Shown here one piece after another: positions 39,574-47,221 of a stretch of DNA of 64,000 nucleotides. Position 1 is the first letter of the stretch. Every line of letters starts with the position of its first letter. This DNA comes from Lysinibacillus halotolerans. Lineage in GTDB: Bacteria; Bacillota; Bacilli; Bacillales_A; Planococcaceae. The stretch covers positions 62,001-126,000 of the forward strand of contig NZ_RHLQ01000001.1 in NCBI RefSeq assembly GCF_003711845.1. The letters run 5' to 3'. A model generated the notes under the pieces. It had not been told where the DNA came from and ran no database searches. It saw only the letters and a program-made list of their open reading frames with translations. The translations under genes were made by a program, and so were the position numbers.

Positions 39574-39909
39574 ATGCTTATTGAAAAAACAACACGCATG
39601 AACTTTCTCTTCGACTTTTATCAAGCATTATTAACAGATAAACAAAGAAGTTATATGGAACTTTATTATTTAGATGATCTTTCGTTAGGTGAAATTGCTG
39701 AAAGCTATAAAGTTTCCCGTCAAGCTGTATATGATAATATCCGTCGTACAGAGGCGATGCTTGAGGAATATGAAGATAAACTAAGATTATTTGAAAAATT
39801 TGGTGAACGTCAGCAAATCTTAGAGCAATTAACAATTGCAATAAAAGACGAAACGAAAACGGTTGAAGATCGTCTTACATTAATTAATCAACTAAAAGAA
39901 ACGGATTAG
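39574..39909 (+). CDS. ylxM: YlxM/p13 family SRP-associated HTH protein
   Basis: A 111-residue helical protein (UPF0122) with a sigma70-region-4-like helix-turn-helix ([20 protein letters not shown] and [14 protein letters not shown]). In streptococci YlxM interacts with SRP components and modulates their GTPase; it is encoded with ffh in Firmicutes. ATG 39574 follows GGAGAGA (39560-39566). Fifteen bases separate it from ffh. Confidence 0.92.
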   Translation: MLIEKTTRMNFLFDFYQALLTDKQRSYMELYYLDDLSLGEIAESYKVSRQAVYDNIRRTEAMLEEYEDKLRLFEKFGERQQILEQLTIAIKDETKTVEDRLTLINQLKETD

Positions 39910-39924
39910 GAGGCTAAACTAAAC

Positions 39925-41283
39925 ATGGCATTTGAAGGGTTAGCAGAACGACTCCAAGGAACAATCCAAAAGATTAAAGGTAAAGGTCTCGTTACCGAAC
40001 AAGACGTTAAAGCGATGATGCGAGAAGTTCGACTTGCATTGATCGAGGCAGACGTTAACTTAAAGGTTGTTAAAGAGTTTGTTAAAAAAGTAAGTGAACG
40101 TGCAGTTGGCACTGAAGTGATGAAAAGCTTAACGCCAGGTCAACAAGTAATTAAAATCGTTCAAGATGAGTTAACATCATTAATGGGTGGCGAACAAAGC
40201 CCAATTAAATTTAATACAAAACCACCGACAGTTATTATGATGGTCGGTTTACAAGGTGCCGGTAAAACGACAACTACTGGTAAATTAGCGAACGTATTAC
40301 GAAAAAAATATAATCGTAAACCTTTATTAGTAGCTGCGGATATTTATCGACCAGCTGCCATACAACAACTTCAAACATTAGGGAAGCAACTTTCCATTCC
40401 TGTATTTGCCTTGGGCGATCAAGTTTCCCCTGTGGAGATTGCACGCCAAGCGATAGAGCAAGCAAAAGAGGAACACCATGATGTTGTCATTATCGATACG
40501 GCCGGTCGTTTGCATATTGATGAAGAACTAATGGATGAATTGAAAAATATTAAAGCGTTAAAAGAGCCTGATGAAGTATTTTTAGTTGTTGATGCGATGA
40601 CTGGGCAAGACGCCGTTAACGTAGCCCAAAGTTTTAACGAAACAATTGGAATTACAGGCGTTGTTTTAACGAAGCTTGATGGTGATACGCGCGGTGGTGC
40701 TGCGCTATCTATTCGTGCTGTAACAGAAAAACCGATTAAATTCGTCGGTATGGGTGAAAAAATGGATGCCCTTGAACCATTCCATCCAGAACGAATGGCT
40801 TCTCGTATATTAGGGATGGGTGACGTTCTTTCATTAATTGAAAAAGCACAAGCAAATGTTGATATGGAAAAGGCGAAGGAATTGGAAGAGAAATTCATGA
40901 ACCAAAGCTTTACCTTTGATGACTTTGTTGAGCAGCTTCAAGCAGTGAAAAAAATGGGGCCCCTTGATGAAATTTTGAAAATGTTACCAGGTGCCAATAA
41001 AATTAAAGGTCTTGATAACGTTAAAGTAGATGAAAAACAAATGGGACGAATTGAAGCAATCATTTATTCCATGACATCTGCAGAGAAAAAACATCCTGAT
41101 ATTATCAATGCAAGCCGTAAAAAACGGATTGCGCAAGGGTCAGGTACTTCGATTCAAGAAGTGAACCGTTTACTGAAGCAATTTGAAGATATGAAAAAAA
41201 TGATGAAACAAATGACAGGAATGTCCCAAGGAAAAGGGAAGAAAAAGATGAAATTACCTGGTTTAGATTCATTATTTAAGTAA
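39925..41283 (+). CDS. ffh: Signal recognition particle protein Ffh
   Basis: SRP54 GTPase binding signal sequences and SRP RNA. 452 residues: N domain, G domain with GLQGAGKTTT, DTAGR and TKLDGDTRGG, and a methionine-rich M domain (about 300-435; MKKMMKQMTGM). AGGAGG (39908-39913) precedes the ATG. The product docks on FtsY, encoded about 1.8 kb upstream. Confidence 0.97.
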   Translation: MAFEGLAERLQGTIQKIKGKGLVTEQDVKAMMREVRLALIEADVNLKVVKEFVKKVSERAVGTEVMKSLTPGQQVIKIVQDELTSLMGGEQSPIKFNTKPPTVIMMVGLQGAGKTTTTGKLANVLRKKYNRKPLLVAADIYRPAAIQQLQTLGKQLSIPVFALGDQVSPVEIARQAIEQAKEEHHDVVIIDTAGRLHIDEELMDELKNIKALKEPDEVFLVVDAMTGQDAVNVAQSFNETIGITGVVLTKLDGDTRGGAALSIRAVTEKPIKFVGMGEKMDALEPFHPERMASRILGMGDVLSLIEKAQANVDMEKAKELEEKFMNQSFTFDDFVEQLQAVKKMGPLDEILKMLPGANKIKGLDNVKVDEKQMGRIEAIIYSMTSAEKKHPDIINASRKKRIAQGSGTSIQEVNRLLKQFEDMKKMMKQMTGMSQGKGKKKMKLPGLDSLFK

Positions 41284-41320
41284 AAAGTTGAAGGTTTTTT
41301 TTACTGTTAAGAAAAAACAC

Positions 41321-41349
41321 TTTACAAACTACAGAAACATTGATAATAT
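41321..41349 (+). promoter_or_regulatory. Candidate rpsP promoter
   Basis: TTTACA (41321-41326), 17-base spacer, TAATAT (41344-41349), 40 bases before the rpsP start. An overlapping TATACT (41347-41352) would need a 20-base spacer. Confidence 0.45.
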
Positions 41350-41388
41350 ACTATCTTGTGTGAAACTTATTCGGAGGTGCAAGAAAAA

Positions 41389-41661
41389 ATGGCAGTTAAA
41401 ATTCGTTTAAAACGTATGGGAGCTAAAAAATCTCCTTTCTATCGTATCGTAGTAGCTGACTCTCGTTCACCACGTGACGGACGTCAAATTGAAACAGTTG
41501 GTACTTACAACCCACTTACTTCACCAGCTACATTAAACATCGATGAAGAGAAAGCTCTTAAATGGTTAGCTAATGGAGCAAAACCATCTGATACTGTACG
41601 TAACCTGTTCTCAGAACAAGGTATTATGGAAAAATTCCACAACCAAAAATTCAGTAAATAA
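41389..41661 (+). CDS. rpsP: Small ribosomal subunit protein bS16
   Basis: A 90-residue protein starting [20 protein letters not shown] with the [12 protein letters not shown] segment of bS16, needed for 30S assembly. CGGAGGTG (41372-41379) is the ribosome binding site; the upstream extension to 41356 is not used. rpsP-khpA-rimM-trmD-rplS is a conserved order. Confidence 0.97.
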   Translation: MAVKIRLKRMGAKKSPFYRIVVADSRSPRDGRQIETVGTYNPLTSPATLNIDEEKALKWLANGAKPSDTVRNLFSEQGIMEKFHNQKFSK

Positions 41662-41675
41662 TCGGAGGTGGCGTC

Positions 41676-41909
41676 ATGCAGAAGCTGATTGAAACAATCG
41701 TAAAACCGTTAGTCGATTATCCGGAGGAAGTTCGTATTGAGACGGATGAGAATTCGAGTCGAATTGTTTATAAACTTTTTGTCCATCCACAAGACAGAGG
41801 GAAAGTCATAGGCAAGCAAGGTCGTGTTGCAAAGGCAATTCGTACAATTGTTTATTCAGCTGCAGGCAGTCACCATAAGAAAAAGACTTACGTCGATATA
41901 TTGGATTAA
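41676..41909 (+). CDS. khpA: KH-domain RNA-binding protein KhpA (YlqC)
   Basis: A 77-residue single KH domain with the GxxG loop GKQG and the following VAKAIRTIV helix. KhpA pairs with KhpB (Jag) and binds RNAs, affecting cell elongation and division in streptococci. CGGAGGTGG (41663-41671) precedes the ATG. It is followed by a structured gene-free stretch rather than ylqD. Confidence 0.94.
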   Translation: MQKLIETIVKPLVDYPEEVRIETDENSSRIVYKLFVHPQDRGKVIGKQGRVAKAIRTIVYSAAGSHHKKKTYVDILD

Positions 41910-42034
41910 AAGAAAAGCGAAGGTGGCTTGATGAGCTATGAAGGTGCTTGAAGATTTGATTCTAGCATGCGACTCGCATAGGTTAGTTCATACTGAAGTG
42001 ACCGTAACAGCTAACCACCAAAGCTGGACATAAA

Positions 42035-42068
42035 ATAGGAGGGAGCCTAGGCTATCCCTTCTTTTTTA
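42035..42068 (+). terminator. Terminator in the khpA-rimM gap
   Basis: AGGAGGGA and TCCCTTCT pair (one G-U) around the self-complementary GCCTAGGC, then TTTTTATT. It would end rpsP-khpA transcripts or a small RNA made from 41910-42068. Confidence 0.75.
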
Positions 42069-42141
42069 TTACTCTTTTTAGTATGATAAAGTCGATAGAG
42101 TGAAGGATATAAATATAGAAAAATAATCGACTACATGTAAA

Positions 42142-42210
42142 TACTTCAGTTTTGGCAGTTCCCTTTAAGTAAGAAATGTGAGCGGATTAGGGGACAGTTA
42201 TTCTGAAGTA
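42142..42210. repeat. Imperfect long inverted repeat upstream of rimM
   Basis: TACTTCAG (42142-42149) pairs with CTGAAGTA (42203-42210), and GTTCCC (42158-42163) with GGGGAC (42190-42195; one G-U), enclosing a 26-base loop and a roughly symmetric internal loop. Either a leader structure of rimM-trmD or the remnant of a small mobile element. Confidence 0.45.
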
Positions 42211-42232
42211 GAACGGATTGAAGGGTGGAATA

Positions 42233-42757
42233 ATGACTATGGAATGGTTTAATGTAGGTAGAATCGTGAATACACATGGAATTCGTGGTGAAGTTCGGGT
42301 TCTTTCTTCTACAGATTTTGAAGAAGTTCGGTTTGCCCCAGGGAGTAAACTGGCGGTATTCAAAAAAGATGAAAATAAACCAACGTGGGTTACGGTAGAA
42401 AGCTCTCGTCGCCATAAAAACTTTATATTATTAATGTTTAAAGGTTACGATAACATTAATCTTGTAGAGCCATTTAAAGAAGGTCTTCTAAAAGTAACGA
42501 AAGATCAACTTGCGGATGACGAATTAGAGGAAAATGAATATTACTACTTTGAAATCATGGACTGTGAAGTGTTCTCTGAAGAGGGAGAAAAAATCGGAAC
42601 GGTTTCAGATATTTTACAAACTGGTGCCAATGATGTATGGGAGATTAAAGCACCAAACGGGAAAAAACATTATATTCCGTACATTGAGGATATTGTAAAA
42701 GAAATAGATGTAGATGAGAAAAAGATTACGATTCACGTTATGGAAGGGCTTTTATGA
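42233..42757 (+). CDS. rimM: Ribosome maturation factor RimM
   Basis: Assists 16S rRNA processing and 30S head assembly by binding uS19. The 174-residue protein has [19 protein letters not shown] near its N-terminus (RimM domain) and a PRC barrel (about 100-170; [19 protein letters not shown] region). Start is ATG 42233 or ATG 42239, both served by AAGGGTGGA (42221-42229); the frame from TTG 42218 overlaps that site. ATGA overlap with trmD. Confidence 0.95.
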   Translation: MTMEWFNVGRIVNTHGIRGEVRVLSSTDFEEVRFAPGSKLAVFKKDENKPTWVTVESSRRHKNFILLMFKGYDNINLVEPFKEGLLKVTKDQLADDELEENEYYYFEIMDCEVFSEEGEKIGTVSDILQTGANDVWEIKAPNGKKHYIPYIEDIVKEIDVDEKKITIHVMEGLL

Positions 42758-43485
42758 TGAATATACATGTTTTAAGTTTATTCCCAGAGATGTTTACAGG
42801 TGTTTTCGGTTCATCTATTTTGAAAAAAGCTCAAGAAAAAGAAGCTGTAACATTATCCGTATCGGATATTCGTGAATTTAGTAATAATAAACATAAACAA
42901 GTCGATGATTATCCTTACGGTGGAGGAGCGGGGATGGTATTAAAACCGGAACCAATGTTTCAAGCGGTAGAGACGATTACAGAAGGCCGTAAACCGCGAA
43001 TTATCCTCATGTGCCCTCAAGGTGAACGATTTACTCAAAAGAAGGCAGAAGAGCTTGCTAAAGAGGAAGAACTTGTTTTCTTATGTGGGCATTATGAAGG
43101 GTATGATGAACGAATACGACAACATCTTGTTACAGATGAAATTTCCATCGGTGATTTTGTTTTAACGGGTGGAGAATTACCTGCGATGACGGTTATTGAT
43201 GCTGTTGTAAGACTACTGCCTGGCGTTTTAGGACAAGAAGATTCCCATATCCATGACTCCTTTTCCACGGGGTTACTTGAACACCCTCACTATACACGTC
43301 CAGCAGAGTTTAGAGGGATGAAAGTGCCTGACGTTTTATTATCTGGTAATCATGCAAACATTGAAAAATGGCGACAAGAACAGTCATTAAAACGTACGTT
43401 TGAAAGACGTCCTGACTTACTAGAACAAATGGAATTAACAAAGGACCAACAAGCTTTTATTGAAGCTTTAAAGAACCAAAAATAA
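42754..43485 (+). CDS. trmD: tRNA (guanine37-N1)-methyltransferase TrmD
   Basis: SPOUT-fold SAM enzyme making m1G37, which prevents frameshifting. The 243-residue protein shows the opening [29 protein letters not shown] and [13 protein letters not shown], which form the trefoil knot and SAM site. It begins in the rimM stop (ATG 42754, alternatively 42757). Confidence 0.97.
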   Translation: MMNIHVLSLFPEMFTGVFGSSILKKAQEKEAVTLSVSDIREFSNNKHKQVDDYPYGGGAGMVLKPEPMFQAVETITEGRKPRIILMCPQGERFTQKKAEELAKEEELVFLCGHYEGYDERIRQHLVTDEISIGDFVLTGGELPAMTVIDAVVRLLPGVLGQEDSHIHDSFSTGLLEHPHYTRPAEFRGMKVPDVLLSGNHANIEKWRQEQSLKRTFERRPDLLEQMELTKDQQAFIEALKNQK

Positions 43486-43497
43486 TTTATATATTAC

Positions 43498-43527
43498 TTG
43501 CATAAATCAATAGTTTTATGGTAATAT
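43498..43527 (+). promoter_or_regulatory. Candidate rplS promoter (extended -10)
   Basis: TTGCAT (43498-43503), 18-base spacer, TGG-TAATAT with the -10 at 43522-43527. It would give an 85-base leader containing the L19-type element. Confidence 0.45.
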
Positions 43528-43562
43528 TCAATCTGTGCTTCTTTTATGAAGTGCTGAATTAC

Positions 43563-43600
43563 GGTGTTCCGCTGTGGCCAAAGAGGACTGCAAGAGCATC
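43563..43600 (+). promoter_or_regulatory. L19-type ribosomal protein leader
   Basis: GGTGTTC (43563-43569) pairs with GAGCATC (43594-43600) around GCTGTGGCCAAAG-type inner sequence, 20 bases upstream of the rplS start. Position and the GGTGTTCCGCTG/CAAGAGCATCTG wording match what I recall of the Bacillales L19 leader family, thought to mediate autoregulation by bL19. Confidence 0.65.
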
Positions 43601-43620
43601 TGTCTAAGGAGAGAAAAACA

Positions 43621-43965
43621 ATGTCAAATATTATTGCAGAAATTACAAAAGAACAACTTCGTTCTGATCTACCAACTTTCCGTCCTGGTGACACTGTACG
43701 TGTACACGTGAAAGTAGTAGAGGGTACTCGTGAACGTATCCAAGTTTTCGAAGGTGTTGTTATTAAACGTCGTGGTGGCGGAATTAGCGAAACTTTCACA
43801 GTTCGTAAAATTTCTTACGGTGTTGGTGTTGAACGTACATTCCCTGTACACACTCCAAAAATCGCTAAATTAGAAGTTATCCGTCGTGGTAAAGTACGTC
43901 GTGCTAAACTTTACTACCTACGTAACCTACGTGGTAAAGCAGCTCGTATTAAAGAAATTCGATAA
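43621..43965 (+). CDS. rplS: Large ribosomal subunit protein bL19
   Basis: A 114-residue protein at the 30S-50S interface; typical strings are [32 protein letters not shown] and [18 protein letters not shown] 43621 follows AAGGAGAG (43606-43613); the in-frame extension to 43564 is the leader, not protein. Confidence 0.97.
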   Translation: MSNIIAEITKEQLRSDLPTFRPGDTVRVHVKVVEGTRERIQVFEGVVIKRRGGGISETFTVRKISYGVGVERTFPVHTPKIAKLEVIRRGKVRRAKLYYLRNLRGKAARIKEIR

Positions 43966-43975
43966 TCACTTTTTA

Positions 43976-44013
43976 AGAAAGGGGGCTTGTTTGCAAGCTC
44001 CCTTTTCTTTTTG
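43976..44013 (+). terminator. Terminator after rplS
   Basis: AAAGGGGGCTTG and CAAGCTCCCTTTT pair (one G-U) around a 4-base loop, then CTTTTT. Confidence 0.88.
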
Positions 44014-44069
44014 CTTGTCATAGATCATCCATTTACAATAAAATAGTGTTAGATGGGGGGATTTCTCTC

Positions 44070-44633
44070 GTGGAGAAAACAAAAAAAGAAAAAAATGAAC
44101 TTTGGGAATGGATTAAAGCACTCGTTATTGCCTTTGGAATAGCTCTTATTATTCGCTATGTATTCTTTACACCAATTGTAGTTGATGGTGAATCCATGAT
44201 GCCTACATTAAAAAATGGTGACCGAATGATTGTAAACAAAATTGGTTATAAAATCGGGGAACCGGATCGATTTGATATTGTAGTATTCCATGCACCAGAA
44301 GGTAAGGATTACATTAAACGGGTAATTGGACTTCCAGGGGATCATATCGAATATAAAGACGATCAGCTCTATATTAATGGAGAACCAATTGATGAGCCTT
44401 ATTTAGACGAGTATAAATCCCAAATAACTGAGGGTACACTAACACAAGACTTCACTTTAGAAGAAATTGATCCAAATTTAGAAGTTGTGCCAGAAGGATA
44501 CGTATTTGTCATGGGGGATAATCGTCGTTATAGTAAAGATAGCCGCCATATTGGGGTTGTTAGTCAAGATGAAATTATCGGAGATACAAGTATCGTATTT
44601 TGGCCATTAAGCGAAATGAAAATTGTAGATTAA
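44070..44633 (+). CDS. lepB: Signal peptidase I
   Basis: Membrane serine protease that removes signal peptides of secreted proteins such as the large subtilase encoded at 1972-5652. The 187-residue protein has one N-terminal transmembrane helix (about 14-34), Ser42 (GESMMPTL) and Lys83 (YIKRVIGLPGD) as the Ser/Lys dyad, and box E GDNRRYSKDSR. GTG 44070 with GGGGGGA (44055-44061) is preferred over GTG 44046. B. subtilis has no signal peptidase gene here, but the rplS-lepB-rbgA order is known from other Bacillales. Confidence 0.94.
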   Translation: MEKTKKEKNELWEWIKALVIAFGIALIIRYVFFTPIVVDGESMMPTLKNGDRMIVNKIGYKIGEPDRFDIVVFHAPEGKDYIKRVIGLPGDHIEYKDDQLYINGEPIDEPYLDEYKSQITEGTLTQDFTLEEIDPNLEVVPEGYVFVMGDNRRYSKDSRHIGVVSQDEIIGDTSIVFWPLSEMKIVD

Positions 44634-44644
44634 TTTTTCGATTG

Positions 44645-44676
44645 AAGGAGGTTCTATGCAATCTCCTTTTCTTTTT
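44645..44676 (+). terminator. Terminator after lepB
   Basis: AAGGAGGTT and AATCTCCTT pair (one G-U) over a 6-base loop, then TTCTTTTT. Note that the left arm resembles a Shine-Dalgarno but no start codon fits. Confidence 0.8.
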
Positions 44677-44729
44677 GATACATAAGAAAAAAGTAGTAAA
44701 CATCAAGATTACATAAGGAGGAAAACAAC

Positions 44730-45608
44730 ATGACGATTCAATGGTTTCCAGGACATATGGCGAAAGCTAGACGTGAAGTTCAAGAAAAACTAAAGCTTGT
44801 TGATATTATTTTTGAACTAATCGATGCCCGATTACCTCTTTCTTCGAGAAATCCGATGATTGACGAGGTGATTAATCAAAAACCTCGACTTCTCATTTTA
44901 AATAAGGCTGATATGGCCGATGAAACGGAAACGCATAAATGGGTTCAGTATTTTGCAAATAAAGGTCATATGGCTGTTGCTATCAATTCATTAGATGGAA
45001 AAGGGCTGCAAAAGGTGACAAAAGCTGCTCAAGAAATTTTAGCTGATAAATGGGCACGCATGAAAGCAAAAGGAATGAAGCCTAGAGCAATCCGAGCAAT
45101 GATTGTAGGCATCCCTAACGTCGGTAAATCAACATTAATTAACCGTTTAGCAAAGAAAAATATTGCAAAAACAGGAAATACACCTGGGGTAACGAAGTCC
45201 CAACAATGGATTAAAGTAGGAAAAGAGTTAGAGTTGCTAGATACGCCAGGAATTTTATGGCCGAAATTTGAAGATCAAGAGGTAGGGTTAAAACTTGCTT
45301 TAACAGGTGCCATTAAAGATACGATTATCAATATGGAAGATTTAGCAGTGTACGGATTACGCTTTTTATCGATCCATTATCCGAAACGAATGGAAGAACG
45401 TTATGGAATTACCTTTGTTCATGAAAATTTAGTTGAAACCTTTGATCATATTGGAAAACGAAGAAATGTATTTGGTCCAGGTGGAGAAATCGACTATGAC
45501 CAAGTGGCAGAAATTATCGTTCGTGATATACGCAATCAACATTTTGGCAAATTAAGCTTTGATATCGTTGATGAACAATTAGAAAAGGAAGCAGTAGCTG
45601 AAAGTTAA
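44730..45608 (+). CDS. rbgA: Ribosome biogenesis GTPase RbgA (YlqF)
   Basis: Essential GTPase for late 50S assembly (incorporation of uL16, bL27, bL36). Circular permutation is visible: G4 NKAD (58-61), then G1 GIPNVGKS (127-134), then G3 DTPG (171-174); a C-terminal ANTAR-like helical domain follows. 292 residues. AAGGAGGA (44716-44723) is the binding site. Confidence 0.96.
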   Translation: MTIQWFPGHMAKARREVQEKLKLVDIIFELIDARLPLSSRNPMIDEVINQKPRLLILNKADMADETETHKWVQYFANKGHMAVAINSLDGKGLQKVTKAAQEILADKWARMKAKGMKPRAIRAMIVGIPNVGKSTLINRLAKKNIAKTGNTPGVTKSQQWIKVGKELELLDTPGILWPKFEDQEVGLKLALTGAIKDTIINMEDLAVYGLRFLSIHYPKRMEERYGITFVHENLVETFDHIGKRRNVFGPGGEIDYDQVAEIIVRDIRNQHFGKLSFDIVDEQLEKEAVAES

Positions 45609-45638
45609 AAGCTATTACAATTGAACTTTGTGTAAACG

Positions 45639-45683
45639 AAGAGCTATCCCTTTTAATGGAAAAATGAGGGATAGTTCTTTTTT
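45639..45683 (+). terminator. Terminator after rbgA
   Basis: AAGAGCTATCCCT and AGGGATAGTTCTT pair (one G-U) around a 15-base loop, then TTTT. Confidence 0.88.
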
Positions 45684-45878
45684 AAGCAATGTTGGTATCG
45701 TTCATTATTTGACTTAGTTCCAATTTTCAGACCAAATCAACCGTTAAGATGAGAATATAAAGCTATCTGTTTTCTAAGGATACGACCAATGATAAACTAT
45801 AGTTATCAAAATTTCCCGAATGATTAGTTTTTCCTTAGCTAGATAGTTAAAGAGAAATTGGGTCGGAAAGGAGGATAC

Positions 45879-46376
45879 ATGCAAAAAGTAATTAAAATAG
45901 CACTAAGCATTAGCTTTATTATCTATCTATTAGCATTGGTTGTTACTTTGTTTTTAGGGACAAGGAGAGGTTATGTATATACAGATTTTTCGCTGTTTGA
46001 ATATATAAAAAAATCATCTAATATTGTTCCCTTCAAAACAATAAATACATATATCATGGCTATATTTGATGGAAGTATGAATATGGATATACCTATAAAA
46101 AATCTTTTTGGTAATTTAATTTTGTTTTTACCTATGGGAATTTATCTTCCATATTTTATAAGAAAAGTAAACATAATAAGTGGGTTTTCTATTTTTATGT
46201 TTTTACTGTTATTTGTTATTGAATTCATACAATTAGTTACAAGAAGAGGAAGTTTTGATATTGATGATGTCATTTTAAATATGCTCGGTGCTTTTATAGG
46301 TTATAGTATTTGGAAGGTTGTTGAAAGATACTTAAGTAGAACTAATAAGTATTCTTCAATTAACAGTGTCCATTAA
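45879..46376 (+). CDS. VanZ-like family membrane protein
   Basis: A 165-residue protein with four predicted transmembrane segments (about 6-28, 68-90, 95-116, 126-146). The VanZ-family features are NLFGNLILFLPMGIYLP, the IEFIQL motif and DIDDVILNMLGAFIGY. VanZ proteins affect sensitivity to lipoglycopeptides; the mechanism is not established, and most chromosomal members have unknown roles. ATG 45879 has AAAGGAGGA (45867-45875). All seven Arg codons are AGA/AGG and Ile is often ATA, unlike neighbouring genes that use CGT/CGA freely; together with its absence from the conserved rbgA-rnhB order this suggests acquisition. Confidence 0.85.
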   Translation: MQKVIKIALSISFIIYLLALVVTLFLGTRRGYVYTDFSLFEYIKKSSNIVPFKTINTYIMAIFDGSMNMDIPIKNLFGNLILFLPMGIYLPYFIRKVNIISGFSIFMFLLLFVIEFIQLVTRRGSFDIDDVILNMLGAFIGYSIWKVVERYLSRTNKYSSINSVH

Positions 46377-46402
46377 TTTGGTTTTTGTAAATAAAATACT
46401 TT

Positions 46403-46438
46403 AAAAGGGAACTCCCAAATAACGGGGTTCCCTTTTTG
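46403..46438 (+). terminator. Bidirectional terminator between VanZ-like gene and lipoprotein gene
   Basis: AAAAGGGAAC and GTTCCCTTTTT form a 10-bp stem with a second CC/GG pairing inside; A- and T-runs on both sides allow use by both convergent genes. Confidence 0.85.
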
Positions 46439-46514
46439 TTTTAAAATCAATAGCGTGGTTTAAGTAGTGCTATCTAAGCTATTATTAGGTAATAGATGCT
46501 AAAAGAAAAAATGA

Positions 46515-47045
46515 TTATGCAGGCATGTCCGTAGGAGTAGGCGTTGCGTAACCTTGTTCATATGTCGCATCAATTGCATTTCGTATCTCTTTTAAAGACT
46601 TTCCTTGTTGATACATTTGGACAGATGCTACTGCAATTTCTAAACAGACTTGGCAACGAGTGCCGTGGTCATCCCATACAACGGATCCATCATCCCGTTT
46701 TTCTGCAATGAAGCAATTTAAATTATTGCGATGACCTGCACTTTCCCCGCACCCACAATAACAAGGAATCCATTTTAATATATCGGTAGCTTGTCCTGCT
46801 ACTTCATAAACAAGTCGAATATCTTCCGGTTGGGAGTTTAAAAAAGAAGGTAATTGTTTCACAGAATCAGTCACTTCTTGAAGGTCCCCAGAAAGATGGT
46901 TGTGGCTAGTTGTTGAATCGTTCTCTAGATGTTGATCAGTATGTTCAGCTGTATGTTCTTCCGTATGTTGTTCATCTTTTGTAGCATTTCCACAAGCGGA
47001 TAAAAGAAGGAGAATGCTAGCAAAAAGAGGAAATATTTTTTTCAT
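46515..47045 (-). CDS. PCYCGC-motif lipoprotein
   Basis: A 176-residue predicted lipoprotein: basic start, hydrophobic core and lipobox LSAC with Cys18 as the lipidated residue. A His/Glu/Thr-rich linker (HTEEHTAEHTDQH, about 27-40) may bind metal. The mature domain carries the family motif PCYCGCG, then NCF and CQVC cysteines, typical of the PCYCGC family (function unknown, possibly redox or metal handling outside the membrane). Start ATG at 47045 has GGAGGAG eight bases upstream on the minus strand; an upstream ATG at 47066 would weaken the signal peptide. It is alone on the minus strand among plus-strand genes. Confidence 0.85.
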   Translation of the reverse strand: MKKIFPLFASILLLLSACGNATKDEQHTEEHTAEHTDQHLENDSTTSHNHLSGDLQEVTDSVKQLPSFLNSQPEDIRLVYEVAGQATDILKWIPCYCGCGESAGHRNNLNCFIAEKRDDGSVVWDDHGTRCQVCLEIAVASVQMYQQGKSLKEIRNAIDATYEQGYATPTPTDMPA

Positions 47046-47221
47046 ATTATCGTCTCCTCCATTCAATCCATTTCATTATAATCTCACTAAGTATGAAAGA
47101 ACAATGACAACTATGTTAAATTAATAATGGGTAAGTATAAATACATATTGAATCGAACTCTTGTATGTTTATAAAAGATGCCGATATAAAAAATAGATTT
47201 ATTTAGGGAAGTGTAATACAT

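Larger units (their letters stand above)
41910..42232 (+). other. Structured gene-free stretch between khpA and rimM
   Basis: These 323 bases carry several hairpins. GGTTAG (41981-41986) pairs with CTAACC (42011-42016) around an inner TTCA-TAC-TGAA hairpin; ATGCG-ACT-CGCAT forms a neighbouring hairpin (41967-41979); GGTGG (41922-41926) could close them with CCACC (42015-42019) in an alternative pairing. A terminator follows (42035-42068), then AGTCGAT/ATCGACT (42090-42096, 42126-42132) and the long inverted repeat at 42142-42210. A 31-codon frame (41938-42033, MKVLEDLI...) has only a weak site and no recognised homologue. No known riboswitch core was recognised. B. subtilis has ylqD here; no YlqD remnant is visible. 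Confidence 0.5.

Noticed and set aside
41925-41960. Hammerhead-like sequence TTGATGAG followed by GAAGA in the khpA-rimM gap
   Set aside because: The conserved core needs CTGATGA and GAAA; here the essential C is T and GAAA is missing, and the three stems cannot be drawn.
41910-42068. T-box or known riboswitch upstream of rimM
   Set aside because: No T-box sequence (GGGTGGNACCGCG) and no recognised aptamer core (SAM, TPP, FMN, purine, glycine, lysine, cobalamin) could be found.
43564-43620. N-terminal extension of bL19
   Set aside because: The segment is the structured L19 leader; bL19 starts at ATG 43621 with a good binding site.
44645-44662. AAGGAGGTT after lepB as a ribosome binding site for a small gene
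   Set aside because: It is the left arm of the lepB terminator; the ATG in its loop opens only a very short frame.
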